A stretch of DNA of 5,715 nt from a bacterium (GTDB taxonomy: Bacteria; Chloroflexota; Dormibacteria; Aeolococcales; Aeolococcaceae). The notes beneath the pieces were generated by a model. That model was given only the letters and a program-made list of their open reading frames with translations, did no database searches and was not told the origin of the DNA. The stretch spans positions 1-5,715 of the forward strand of contig JAJZMA010000121.1 in the NCBI GenBank assembly GCA_021850405.1, read 5' to 3'. A program made the position numbers and the translations under genes. Numbering within the stretch: the first letter of the stretch is position 1; each line of letters starts with the position of its first letter. Below, piece by piece: positions 1 to 5,425 of this stretch.

Positions 1-1272
1 GGGGACAATAAGGACTGTCTGCTCCAGAGAAAGCGTCCCAGCTGAGGACTGGTACTGGGCGTAGCCGCTATACGAAGGGGTGACATTGTATGTTCCAGCG
101 CTCGTGTAGGTAACCGTACACGTAGCCCGGCCTGTGGTCGTATTGACCGGGGCCGGGCTGCAGCCAGACACCACGTCGTCGTTGACATCATTGAAAGTTA
201 CTGTTCCCCCAGTTGGGACCGGCGATACAGTAGCCGTATACGTCATGCTACTCCCCACATAGGCTGGGTTTGCTGACGATGTCATCGCTGTCGTGGTTGA
301 TACCGGTGGCACTGTGTATGAGATTGTGACTGAGGATAAAGTGTACGCCGCCAGCGTCATGGAAACGTTTGTGGATCCTGTCACAGCAAAGCTTGAGCCT
401 CCCCCTCCAGGGGCGTCCAAGCCGCCGCCGCCACCGCCGCCACCCCCGTAGTAGCCGCCGCCTCCACCGCCGCCACCGTAGCCCGAACTGCCACCTGATC
501 CACCCGTGCCGCCGCTGGTGGCACTGCCGTTTCCCCCTGGGCTGGTGCCGCCATAGCTACCGGCACCTCCAGCAGTGCAGCTGCCTCCAGCGGTATTGGC
601 AATGCCTGCTAAAGTGGAGACTGAGGCCCCTCCTGCATTGCATGCGACTGAAGACCCAGCACCACCTGACCCACCATCACCAGAGAGGCTCGCACCGCCA
701 CCCCCACCTGCCACGACCAGCCGTGGGTCGGATGTCGTGCCAAGGCTGGAGAGGCATGTGGCACTCGTGAGGGAGCAAGTTTGCACGGTACTTGCACCTC
801 CGCCGCTACTGCCATCACCACCAGTTGAGACTGACGAACCACCAGCCCCTCCACCACCAAACACAGCAGATCCGCTGGTGGTGCCGTACTGGCCCATTCC
901 ACCAACCTCAACGTAGAGCGTGTCTGGCGATGTCACTGGAATGGTTGCAGTAACCTTTGCTCCGGCCCCGCCGGATGTGGAGTTGGGAGGGGTCGCAGGT
1001 CCTCCAGCCCCGCCTATGGCGGTCACAGAGACCTGGCTGACCCCGGAAGGTATGTTGAGACATTGCTCGGCCCCGGTGAAGCTGAATTTTGTTGTCTCTA
1101 TGCCGGTGGACGAGATGGTTCCGGATGTGGAGCAGGTAGTGCCCGACGCCAGGACAGGAGCGCCAAGCGCTGCCGGTGCAAGGCACCCGCCAAGCACTGC
1201 AATACTCGCTGCCAGCCCGCGGAGCAGACCGCCTGGTGCCGATGTTGACACTGCCACTTTTTTGGGGTTCAT
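1..1272 (-). CDS. Secreted glycine-rich protein with bacterial Ig-like domain (C-terminus outside the window)
   Basis: Reading the minus strand from an ATG at 1272 gives 424 codons without a stop down to base 1, so the gene is 3'-truncated by the window edge. GGAGGAAG lies 8 nt before the ATG (1281-1288), which fixes the start. Residues 1-43 look like an export signal: KK near the N-terminus, a hydrophobic stretch at 16-36, then either a Cys at 30 (LGGC, a loose lipobox) or an Ala-rich SPase I site near 37-43. Residues about 60-320 resemble bacterial glycine-rich modules: FSFTGAEQ, VSVTAIGGAGG, LYVEVGG, PRLVVAGGGGG, an almost pure Gly/Tyr tract at 264-292, then GGGGSSF. Residues about 322-423 read as an Ig-like repeat of the Big_3_5 type (SANPAYVGSSMTYTATVSP, GTVTF, a TYNVTPSYSG strand), with Cys371 and Cys385 possibly paired. 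Such proteins are usually surface or extracellular; the ligand is unknown. More Ig repeats probably follow outside the window. Confidence 0.88.
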   Translation of the reverse strand, partial: MNPKKVAVSTSAPGGLLRGLAASIAVLGGCLAPAALGAPVLASGTTCSTSGTISSTGIETTKFSFTGAEQCLNIPSGVSQVSVTAIGGAGGPATPPNSTSGGAGAKVTATIPVTSPDTLYVEVGGMGQYGTTSGSAVFGGGGAGGSSVSTGGDGSSGGGASTVQTCSLTSATCLSSLGTTSDPRLVVAGGGGGASLSGDGGSGGAGSSVACNAGGASVSTLAGIANTAGGSCTAGGAGSYGGTSPGGNGSATSGGTGGSGGSSGYGGGGGGGGYYGGGGGGGGGLDAPGGGGSSFAVTGSTNVSMTLAAYTLSSVTISYTVPPVSTTTAMTSSANPAYVGSSMTYTATVSPVPTGGTVTFNDVNDDVVSGCSPAPVNTTTGRATCTVTYTSAGTYNVTPSYSGYAQYQSSAGTLSLEQTVLIVP

Positions 1273-1361
1273 TCTATTTGCTTCCTCCACCAGTCCATGG
1301 TCTTGCCTTTCCTGATCCCGCAGGACAGACGTGCGGTTCTGCTGAGACAGGAATGCGCGCC

Positions 1362-1391
1362 AGTATATGAAAAACCGGTCAACTCTAGCAA
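1362..1391 (-). promoter_or_regulatory. Predicted sigma-70-type promoter of the Ig-like protein gene
   Basis: On the minus strand, TTGCTA (1386-1391, 4 of 6 matches to the -35 consensus) is followed after 18 nt by TATACT (1362-1367, 5 of 6 matches to the -10 consensus). Transcription would start near 1355, leaving a leader of about 80 nt before the ATG at 1272. A TTGACC at 1377-1382 is closer to the -35 consensus, but it is only 9 nt from TATACT and so cannot serve it. This is prediction from spacing and consensus only. Confidence 0.45.
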
Positions 1392-1466
1392 GCTGGAAGT
1401 GCGCTCAAGAGTGCGCTCTGCTCACACTGCATGTCCAGAAGCACAGGGCGCAGTGTATGTTGCATG

Positions 1467-1486
1467 CTGCACTGCACTGCACTGCA
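1467..1486. repeat. CTGCA pentanucleotide tandem repeat, four copies
   Basis: CTGCA occurs four times head to tail with no mismatch. It is preceded by TGCATG and followed by AACGCGCGC. It lies in the gene-free stretch, about 75 bases upstream of the predicted -35 of the Ig-like protein gene. A short repeat with a non-triplet unit can change copy number by slippage. No function is evident. Confidence 0.7.
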
Positions 1487-1593
1487 ACGCGCGCCCTTCT
1501 GTCGAGCAGGGTGGCGCGTCAGGTGAATCCATCAACTCTCTATACCTGGCGATAGTGGGCTGTCAGATTCGTCAAGATGGGGCTGTGGCCACT

Positions 1594-1623
1594 TGCCATC
1601 CAGATGATATTTGACAGATGGCA
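1594..1623. repeat. Inverted repeat, 7-bp perfect arms
   Basis: TGCCATC (1594-1600) and GATGGCA (1617-1623) are perfect reverse complements separated by 16 bases. They could form a hairpin in RNA from either strand or be a two-fold symmetric protein site. No T-run follows on either strand, so it is not a standard terminator. Confidence 0.4.
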
Positions 1624-2086
1624 TACTGAAACTGTGGGCTCGGCTGCACTGGCCCCAGTAGAGCTTCCTGCACACCGCTCCAGGCTGGAGATGGGTACTC
1701 TGGCAGATCCTGTCGCAAATGGCAGGGCGCATTGCATTTACATTGCATGGATCAGATTGTCGGATTTCATGTTTTGGTAAACACCAGGACCATGCAGAGC
1801 CCCGGCTTCAAAACTGTGGCTACAAACCAGAATTACGTCTATGGGGGGTGACCTTGCCCGGGAGGACCAGTTACGTGGTGCGTTGCAAATGGGTCCTGGC
1901 ATGATGCCATGGTCCACGATTGGCATGAGCGAAGCGGCCGCCCCTGCCACAAATAGTACTGCTATGGCTTCCTGCTACAGCCGCTATTCCGATCTGATGG
2001 TCGAGCGTACTGAGAGATCCCATCGGTATACCGTGGATGGGCGGATGTGCCTGACTTTTGCCCTGGAATGGAGTGACTACTCTGGG

Positions 2087-2338
2087 CTAATCCAGGCTGC
2101 GACCTCTCGGAGACCTGGAGGTTAATGTCTCTCGCGAGAGCCCTGCATCCTTCAGGATGGCAGCCATCGTCCCCAGCTTCAGGGGCGTGCTGCCGTGCAC
2201 GGGTACGACAAGCGGGGTCGGATTGTCCGGGTTTTTCATCCGTACGTGGCTTCCTTTCTGGCGGACAACGATCCATCCTTGCTTACCCAGCAGCTTGATT
2301 AGCTGCTCGCCCGACAGGACGGGAAGGTGCCCGCTCAT
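2087..2338 (-). CDS. hicA: HicA-family toxin (mRNA interferase)
   Basis: This 83-residue protein matches the HicA/YcfA pattern. An N-terminal helix (GEQLIKLLGKQGW, about 10-22) is followed by a strand with the conserved GSH motif (Gly29-Ser30-His31), then VRMKNP, a VVPVHG strand (44-49) and a C-terminal helix (LGTMAAILKDAGLS, 55-68). In the family, this small double-stranded-RNA-binding-like fold cuts mRNA, tmRNA or both, and the GSH histidine is catalytic; it is intact here. The cytoplasmic toxin is neutralised by HicB. The start ATG overlaps the hicB stop by 4 bases (ATGA), which suggests translational coupling. The SD is weak (GGGGG close to the ATG), as fits coupling. The last 15 residues (after about 68) extend past the usual end of the fold and are polar and Arg-rich. 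Substrate and activity are inferred from family knowledge. Confidence 0.92.
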   Translation of the reverse strand: MSGHLPVLSGEQLIKLLGKQGWIVVRQKGSHVRMKNPDNPTPLVVPVHGSTPLKLGTMAAILKDAGLSRETLTSRSPRGRSLD

Positions 2339-2571
2339 TGCGGCCCCCGGAAATGGGGCCGGATCCGGGCAAGGTCCAGCTTTTTCCCTTCCTCAGCCAT
2401 GGCTTCTGCGTACAGCTCCAGTGCTTCCCGGGCGTTGCTTTGGGCCTCTTCGAGAGTTTCACCTTCGGTGTGCAACCCTGGTAGCTGGGGACAGTAGACA
2501 TGGTAGCCGCCCTCCTGCTGCCGCTCGAACAGCAGCTCCAGCTCAGTTTCAGGCAGTTGCGAATTTTCCAT
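2335..2571 (-). CDS. hicB: HicB-family antitoxin
   Basis: This 78-residue protein has the HicB core, a degraded RNase H-like fold: EGGYHVYCPQLPGLHTEG (20-37) followed by the helix TLEEAQSNAREALELYAEAM (39-58). HicB binds HicA and covers its active site. Many HicB proteins carry an added C-terminal helix-turn-helix or ribbon-helix-helix that represses the operon. Here the chain ends about 20 residues after the core helix (GKKLDLARIRPHF), so no DNA-binding domain is visible. The start is supported by AGGA 5 nt before the ATG within AGGAAAGGG. The gene comes first in the operon and overlaps hicA by 4 bases; this is the reverse of the E. coli hicA-hicB order but common elsewhere. The pair is a typical type II toxin-antitoxin module. 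Confidence 0.92.
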   Translation of the reverse strand: MENSQLPETELELLFERQQEGGYHVYCPQLPGLHTEGETLEEAQSNAREALELYAEAMAEEGKKLDLARIRPHFRGPQ

Positions 2572-2634
2572 CCCTTTCCTGCAAGGCTACTACCAAAATG
2601 AGCCTCCAACCCGCAACATTCCGGTTACAGCATG

Positions 2635-2682
2635 GTGCGCGCTCTGCGCACTCTATAGACAGCCCTGCCTGGTGGCAGGGCT
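2635..2682 (-). promoter_or_regulatory. Two inverted repeats around a possible hicBA promoter
   Basis: Repeat one is GTGCGC (2635-2640) and GCGCAC (2646-2651) with a 5-base loop. Repeat two is AGCCCTGCC (2661-2669) and GGCAGGGCT (2674-2682), a perfect 9-bp stem with a 4-base loop. Between them, read on the minus strand, is TATAGA (2652-2657), a -10-like hexamer with no convincing -35. The block lies 64 to 111 bases upstream of hicB. Toxin-antitoxin operons are often repressed through palindromes next to the promoter, so these are operator candidates. Neither hairpin has a T-tail, which argues against terminators. Confidence 0.4.
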
Positions 2683-2937
2683 GGGAATGGTTCTATCCGT
2701 CCCAGCGGCTCTGACTGTCTGGCAGGGGGTCATCCCAGGTGGTTCCGGTCGCTAACGCATCCTCTTGCTGGATGGAGCTGTGATCTCGGCCGGTTCGTAC
2801 CCACAGAGGCAAGATGCTCCTGTCAACCGGGAGGCTGGTTCTACGCGTCTTTTGGCTCTGGGGGCAATAGCGGGCGTGGATCTGGTGTTGTACCAGGGAG
2901 TGCTCAGGCAGGGACAGGAAGACTGCTCCTTGCCAGG

Positions 2938-2946
2938 TGCTAGAAT
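2938..2946 (+). promoter_or_regulatory. Predicted extended -10 promoter element for rpsA
   Basis: TGCTAGAAT matches the extended -10 form TGnTAnAAT. No good -35 is found 16-18 bases upstream, which is tolerated for extended -10 promoters. Transcription would start near 2953, giving a leader of about 95 nt before the TTG start of rpsA. This is prediction only. Confidence 0.35.
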
Positions 2947-2963
2947 GTGGCTATTGCGCAAGC

Positions 2964-2983
2964 AGGCACTGTGGTGCCTTTTT
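2964..2983 (+). terminator. Terminator-like hairpin in the rpsA leader (candidate attenuator)
   Basis: AGGCAC (2964-2969) and GTGCCT (2974-2979) form a 6-bp stem with a TGTG loop, followed directly by TTTT (2980-2983) and C. This is the shape of a weak intrinsic terminator. No convincing plus-strand gene lies upstream for it to end, and it sits between the predicted rpsA promoter and the rpsA ribosome binding site, so attenuation of rpsA is the natural reading. The stem is short and it could be chance. Confidence 0.4.
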
Positions 2984-3024
2984 CGCCATATGCGCATGTT
3001 TGTACACTCGCCAGAGGGCTTGGT

Positions 3025-3048
3025 CCCTTGAGCGAAAGGGGGTCCTTT
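3025..3048 (+). promoter_or_regulatory. rpsA ribosome binding site with competing hairpins
   Basis: AAAGGGGG (3035-3042) sits 5 nt before TTG at 3048 and decides the start: the next in-frame ATG (3081) has no SD. CCCTT (3025-3029) can pair with AAGGG (3036-3040) around a 6-base loop, hiding the SD. Alternatively AAAGG (3035-3039) can pair with CCTTT (3044-3048), hiding both SD and start. The two structures exclude each other. Confidence 0.5.
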
Positions 3049-4466
3049 TGAGCCCAGCTGCAACCACTGAGCCGCTAACGATGGAAGAGCTGCTTCAGCA
3101 GGATGAAATGCCAATTCATTCTCTGGCGCATGGGGACATTGTTGAGGGCACCGTTGTTCGTGTTGATCCAGATGAAGTGCTCGTGGATATCGGAGCAAAG
3201 TCGGAAGGGATAATTTCCAAGCGGGAGCTGAATGGCAGGGGTGAAACCCCAACCGAGCTGGTTCCTGGCGAGCAGATCAAGGTCTACGTTCTTCAGCCAG
3301 AAGACGAGGATGGCAACGTCATTCTCTCGCTTCGCCGGGCACGTGCTGAGGGCGTCTGGCAGACTATTGCCGAGAAAGAGAGCGATGGCGAGGTGCTGGA
3401 TGCTGAGGTCAAGGAGCAGAACAAGGGCGGACTCATTGTCAGCATCCTGGGACTGCGCGGTTTTCTCCCTTCCAGTCAGGTGGCACGACAGTTCAGTGGC
3501 AACCTCCTGGAGCTGGTCGGCACCAGGATTCCAGTGAAGGTGCTCGAGGTTAACCGCAAGCGGAATCGCCTTATTGTGTCCCAGAGGGCCGCTCAGGATG
3601 AAGATCGTGCTCGCCAGCGGGAGGAGCTGTTTGAGAAGCTGTCTCTCGGTGACATGATCACTGGGAAGGTGAGCGGGCTTACCTCTTATGGAGCGTTTAT
3701 CAACCTTGGGGGCGCAGATGGGTTGATCCACATCAGTGAACTTTCATGGGACCGGGTCAACAACGTCTCGGATGTCCTTGCGGTTGGGGATGAAGTGAGC
3801 GTCAAGGTCATAAAGCTGGACCCCGAACTGAGCCGTATCAGTCTTTCCCTGCGCCAGCTTTCTTCTGATCCCTGGGACACCATCGAAGACAGTTTTCCGG
3901 CTGGCAAAATAGTTGAGGGCGTCGTAACCAAAACCAAGAAGTACGGTGCCTTCCTTCAGATCGCTGATGGAGTAGAGGGCTTGTTGCATATTAGCGAGCT
4001 CTCCTGGGATCATGTGGAGCGGACCGAGGATGTTCTCAAAATAGGCGAGACGATAAAGGTCATGGTCCTTAGCGCGGACAAGGAGCGTAGACGGATCTCG
4101 CTTTCCCTGCGGCAGATGGAGGGTAACCGCCCCGAAGGCATGGGCGATCTCGCCGATTTCAGTGCCGGGATGTCAAGCCGCGGTTATGACGATGAGGATG
4201 ACGGTTCAGGGTCGTCGGGCAGGGGCGCACCTTCAGGGTCAATGGTGAGCGCTCTTTCTGACGCTATGCTTACTGCCGAGAATGCCCGCCAGGCAACGTC
4301 CGCCAGCGTAGACGTTGAGCCAAGCCTCACCCCGCAAGAAGTGGAAGATAAAGCTGTTGCTCTGGGTTCGGACAGTCCGGTGGACGCGTTGCCAGACATG
4401 GGCGCGGTCGACGATGGCGAGTCGGGGCCTTCTGGTGAGCCATCTGCAGAGCAGGATGGTGAGTGA
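3048..4466 (+). CDS. rpsA: 30S ribosomal protein S1, four S1 domains
   Basis: With the TTG start the protein has 472 residues. It contains four OB-fold S1 RNA-binding domains at about 28-97, 113-181, 199-270 and 284-356. Domains 3 and 4 are the most typical, with YGAF, GLIHISELSWD or GLLHISELSWD, and RISLSLRQ. Domain 1 has VDIGAKSEG and VILSLRR; domain 2 is diverged (LRGFLPSSQVA, RLIVSQR). S1 binds mRNA and helps load it on the 30S subunit. E. coli S1 has six domains; four or so is usual in Gram-positive bacteria, cyanobacteria and relatives. Residues about 358-472 form a low-complexity acidic tail rich in Asp, Glu, Ser, Gly and Ala with no domain. An upstream in-frame extension (from 2937) exists but lacks an SD and adds no S1-like sequence. 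The leader may be regulated. A small gene follows 115 bases downstream (55 if its TTG start is used). Confidence 0.95.
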   Translation: MSPAATTEPLTMEELLQQDEMPIHSLAHGDIVEGTVVRVDPDEVLVDIGAKSEGIISKRELNGRGETPTELVPGEQIKVYVLQPEDEDGNVILSLRRARAEGVWQTIAEKESDGEVLDAEVKEQNKGGLIVSILGLRGFLPSSQVARQFSGNLLELVGTRIPVKVLEVNRKRNRLIVSQRAAQDEDRARQREELFEKLSLGDMITGKVSGLTSYGAFINLGGADGLIHISELSWDRVNNVSDVLAVGDEVSVKVIKLDPELSRISLSLRQLSSDPWDTIEDSFPAGKIVEGVVTKTKKYGAFLQIADGVEGLLHISELSWDHVERTEDVLKIGETIKVMVLSADKERRRISLSLRQMEGNRPEGMGDLADFSAGMSSRGYDDEDDGSGSSGRGAPSGSMVSALSDAMLTAENARQATSASVDVEPSLTPQEVEDKAVALGSDSPVDALPDMGAVDDGESGPSGEPSAEQDGE

Positions 4467-4476
4467 CGCGCTGCAG

Positions 4477-4500
4477 AAATTAATGCGTTCGCACTAATTT
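4477..4500 (+). terminator. AT-rich hairpin after rpsA (weak terminator or processing site)
   Basis: AAATTAATGC (4477-4486) and GCACTAATTT (4491-4500) form a 10-bp stem with one A-C mismatch and a GTTC loop, starting 10 bases after the rpsA stop. The T-rich part lies inside the stem and AACTG follows, so it is not a classic intrinsic terminator. It may slow polymerase, protect the rpsA 3' end, or let some transcripts read into the next gene. Confidence 0.4.
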
Positions 4501-4581
4501 AACTGAACGGGCAAGGAAGGGTTGCAGCACCTGGACGTGTTGCAAGGGTCGACCAGGCGGGAGATAGATGAGGGCCGGAAT

Positions 4582-4767
4582 ATGGCGCTGGACGAGCGGG
4601 AACGCAGGCTTCTTGCGGAGATGAAACGGGCCGCATCCAGGATGGAGCGCGCTCAGGACGAGGCAGGAAAGCAGGAATCTGGCCTGGACCCAGAAAAACA
4701 GAAGGATGCTCCTGGAGTTGATTCTGAGGGGCATCCCTACCCTGTGAGCAGCAAGCCTGACCGATAG
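4582..4767 (+). CDS. Small charged protein, N-terminus resembling DUF3040
   Basis: From ATG 4582, with GAGGG 7 nt upstream, this encodes 61 residues. A TTG at 4522 behind AAGGAAGG would give 81 residues and is a real alternative, since other genes here use TTG. The first 14 residues (MALDERERRLLAEM) resemble the start of actinobacterial DUF3040 proteins, which usually begin MALSE-E-RLLEE and continue into two membrane helices. Here a charged helix (to about residue 32) is followed by a polar, Pro/Gly/Asp-rich tail; there is no membrane segment and no cysteine. It lies between rpsA and the DCC-family gene on the same strand and may be co-transcribed with either. Function unknown; the DUF3040 likeness rests on a short segment and may be coincidental. 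Confidence 0.55.
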   Translation: MALDERERRLLAEMKRAASRMERAQDEAGKQESGLDPEKQKDAPGVDSEGHPYPVSSKPDR

Positions 4768-4776
4768 GGGGAAGGG

Positions 4777-4926
4777 ATGCATCTAGCTGAATGTTGTGGG
4801 CTCGGTGCGGGCAGGGTCGCTCCTGCCAGCTGGGAGGTGTGCGGGAGGGGACCGCAGGCGCCGACTGTCGTTGCACCTGCTCCTGACCGCCGCCTGCTGC
4901 TGCGTGGTGCAGTCAGGGGTCAGTAG
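4777..4926 (+). CDS. Possible 49-residue ORF abutting the DCC-family gene
   Basis: An ATG at 4777 follows a purine run GGGGGAAGGG directly; its GGGGG part (4767-4771) lies 5 nt before the ATG and would make a strong SD. The frame runs 49 codons to TAG at 4924-4926, one base before the GTG (4928) taken as the start of the DCC-family gene, an arrangement suited to translational coupling. The peptide begins MHLAECCGLGAG and is rich in Ala, Gly, Pro and Arg with three cysteines. It matches no family I know. It could be a leader peptide, a small protein, or an accident of GC-rich sequence. Confidence 0.3.
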   Translation: MHLAECCGLGAGRVAPASWEVCGRGPQAPTVVAPAPDRRLLLRGAVRGQ

Positions 4927-4927
4927 G

Positions 4928-5383
4928 GTGGACGGCTCTGCTTCGGGCGCCAGCAACGCAAGGCATACCCTGGTTTTTGACGGAGACTGTGGGTTCTGTA
5001 GTCAGTGCGCGCGCTTTGCTGCCAGAAGACTGCCTACTGGTGTCGACGTTATCCCCTGGCAGGAGGTCCCCAGGCTGGCAGATTATGGTCTCACTATGGA
5101 CCAGGTCGAGCGGGGTGTCTGCTGGGTGGACAGGTCAGGTGTGGTGTGGGATCGCCACCGTGGAGTAGCACGTATCCTCGTGGCCATGGGCCGGTGCTGG
5201 GCGGTCCTGGGAATGGTGATGGATCTGCCCGGACTCCGTATTGCGGCTGCCGTGGGATACCGGCTGGTCGCTCGATATCGCCACCTGCTGCCTGGGGGAA
5301 CCCCTGCATGCCGCGTAGCTGGCCGCTCTTCAACCGCGCGCGCAGAGCATGAGACGGGCGGGGGCGCTGGACGGATACCCTGA
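4928..5383 (+). CDS. DCC-family (DUF393) thiol-disulfide oxidoreductase-like protein
   Basis: The family's defining motif is present: LVFDGDCGFC, with Asp18, Cys21 and Cys24 (DxxCxxC), followed by another Cys at 27. Further signatures are VIPWQEV (41-47), VCWVDRSG (64-71), GVARILVAMG (79-88) and the closing VARYRHLLPGGTPACR (114-129) with Cys128. The family is predicted to have a thioredoxin-like fold and redox activity, but substrates are poorly known. I chose GTG 4928 (151 residues) because AGGGG lies 8 nt upstream and the motif then begins at residue 15. The frame stays open to a GTG at 4796, which would add 44 residues containing an Arg-rich and hydrophobic stretch resembling a signal peptide. 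That part has poor SD support and overlaps the 49-residue ORF. The last 20 or so residues are a non-conserved tail. A hairpin follows 21 bases after the stop. Confidence 0.82.
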   Translation: MDGSASGASNARHTLVFDGDCGFCSQCARFAARRLPTGVDVIPWQEVPRLADYGLTMDQVERGVCWVDRSGVVWDRHRGVARILVAMGRCWAVLGMVMDLPGLRIAAAVGYRLVARYRHLLPGGTPACRVAGRSSTARAEHETGGGAGRIP

Positions 5384-5404
5384 TCGCGTCAGCGTGGGGG
5401 CCCA

Positions 5405-5425
5405 AGTGTCTGGGGACACTCTTTT
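5405..5425 (+). terminator. Probable intrinsic terminator after the DCC-family gene
   Basis: AGTGTC (5405-5410) and GACACT (5415-5420) make a perfect 6-bp stem with a TGGG loop, followed by CTTTT. It starts 21 bases after the stop codon and before the clpC leader. The stem and T-run are short, so termination may be partial. Confidence 0.5.

Larger units (their letters stand above)
1392..2086. other. Long stretch with no recognisable gene
   Basis: About 700 bases separate the stop of hicA (2087) from the promoter of the Ig-like protein gene. Several open frames of 60-105 codons occur on both strands. Their translations resemble no family I know, they overlap each other, and they lack good ribosome binding sites. 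The stretch holds a four-copy CTGCA repeat (1467-1486), an inverted repeat at 1594-1623, a direct repeat of CATTGCAT (1730-1737 and 1741-1748), and an inverted repeat CCCATC/GATGGG (2019-2024, 2036-2041) enclosing the palindrome GGTATACC. No tRNA, insertion-sequence end or clear T-tailed terminator was seen. It could be a decayed gene, an RNA gene or plain spacer. Confidence 0.5.
2572..3047. other. Divergent intergenic region between hicB and rpsA
   Basis: This gap of about 480 bases carries the upstream signals of two divergent units. Near hicB are two inverted repeats and a TATAGA element. Near rpsA are an extended -10, a terminator-like hairpin and the rpsA ribosome binding site. The middle (about 2690-2930) shows nothing I can name. 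An open frame at 2765-3031 on the plus strand has no ribosome binding site and no family resemblance, so I do not call it a gene. Confidence 0.6.

Noticed and set aside
369..916. Overlapping plus-strand open frames rich in Pro, Arg and His (369-770 and 575-916)
   Set aside because: They are antisense to the Gly-codon-rich gene on the minus strand; GGN codons read as CCN or CGN in reverse, which explains the composition and the lack of stops.
1467..1486. CTGCA repeat as part of a CRISPR array or iteron origin
   Set aside because: Unit is only 5 bases, there are no spacers, and no replication or cas gene is present.
1611..1616. Perfect TTGACA (-35 consensus) on the plus strand
   Set aside because: No -10-like hexamer 15-19 bases downstream and no plus-strand gene nearby.
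2019..2041. CCCATC/GATGGG inverted repeat as the hicA terminator
   Set aside because: No T-run follows on the minus strand and the loop is 11 bases; noted only as part of the gene-free stretch.
2157..2714. 185-codon plus-strand open frame
   Set aside because: It lies opposite hicB and hicA, both of which match known families; its own translation has no family likeness and no SD.
2765..3031. 88-codon plus-strand frame, or its 28-codon inner ORF from ATG 2945, as a leader peptide of rpsA
   Set aside because: No SD at either start, the predicted transcription start lies after ATG 2945, and the translation has no regulatory codon run.
3075..3731. 218-codon minus-strand open frame
   Set aside because: It is fully antisense to rpsA, where the S1 domains are unmistakable; no recognisable domain in the reverse frame.
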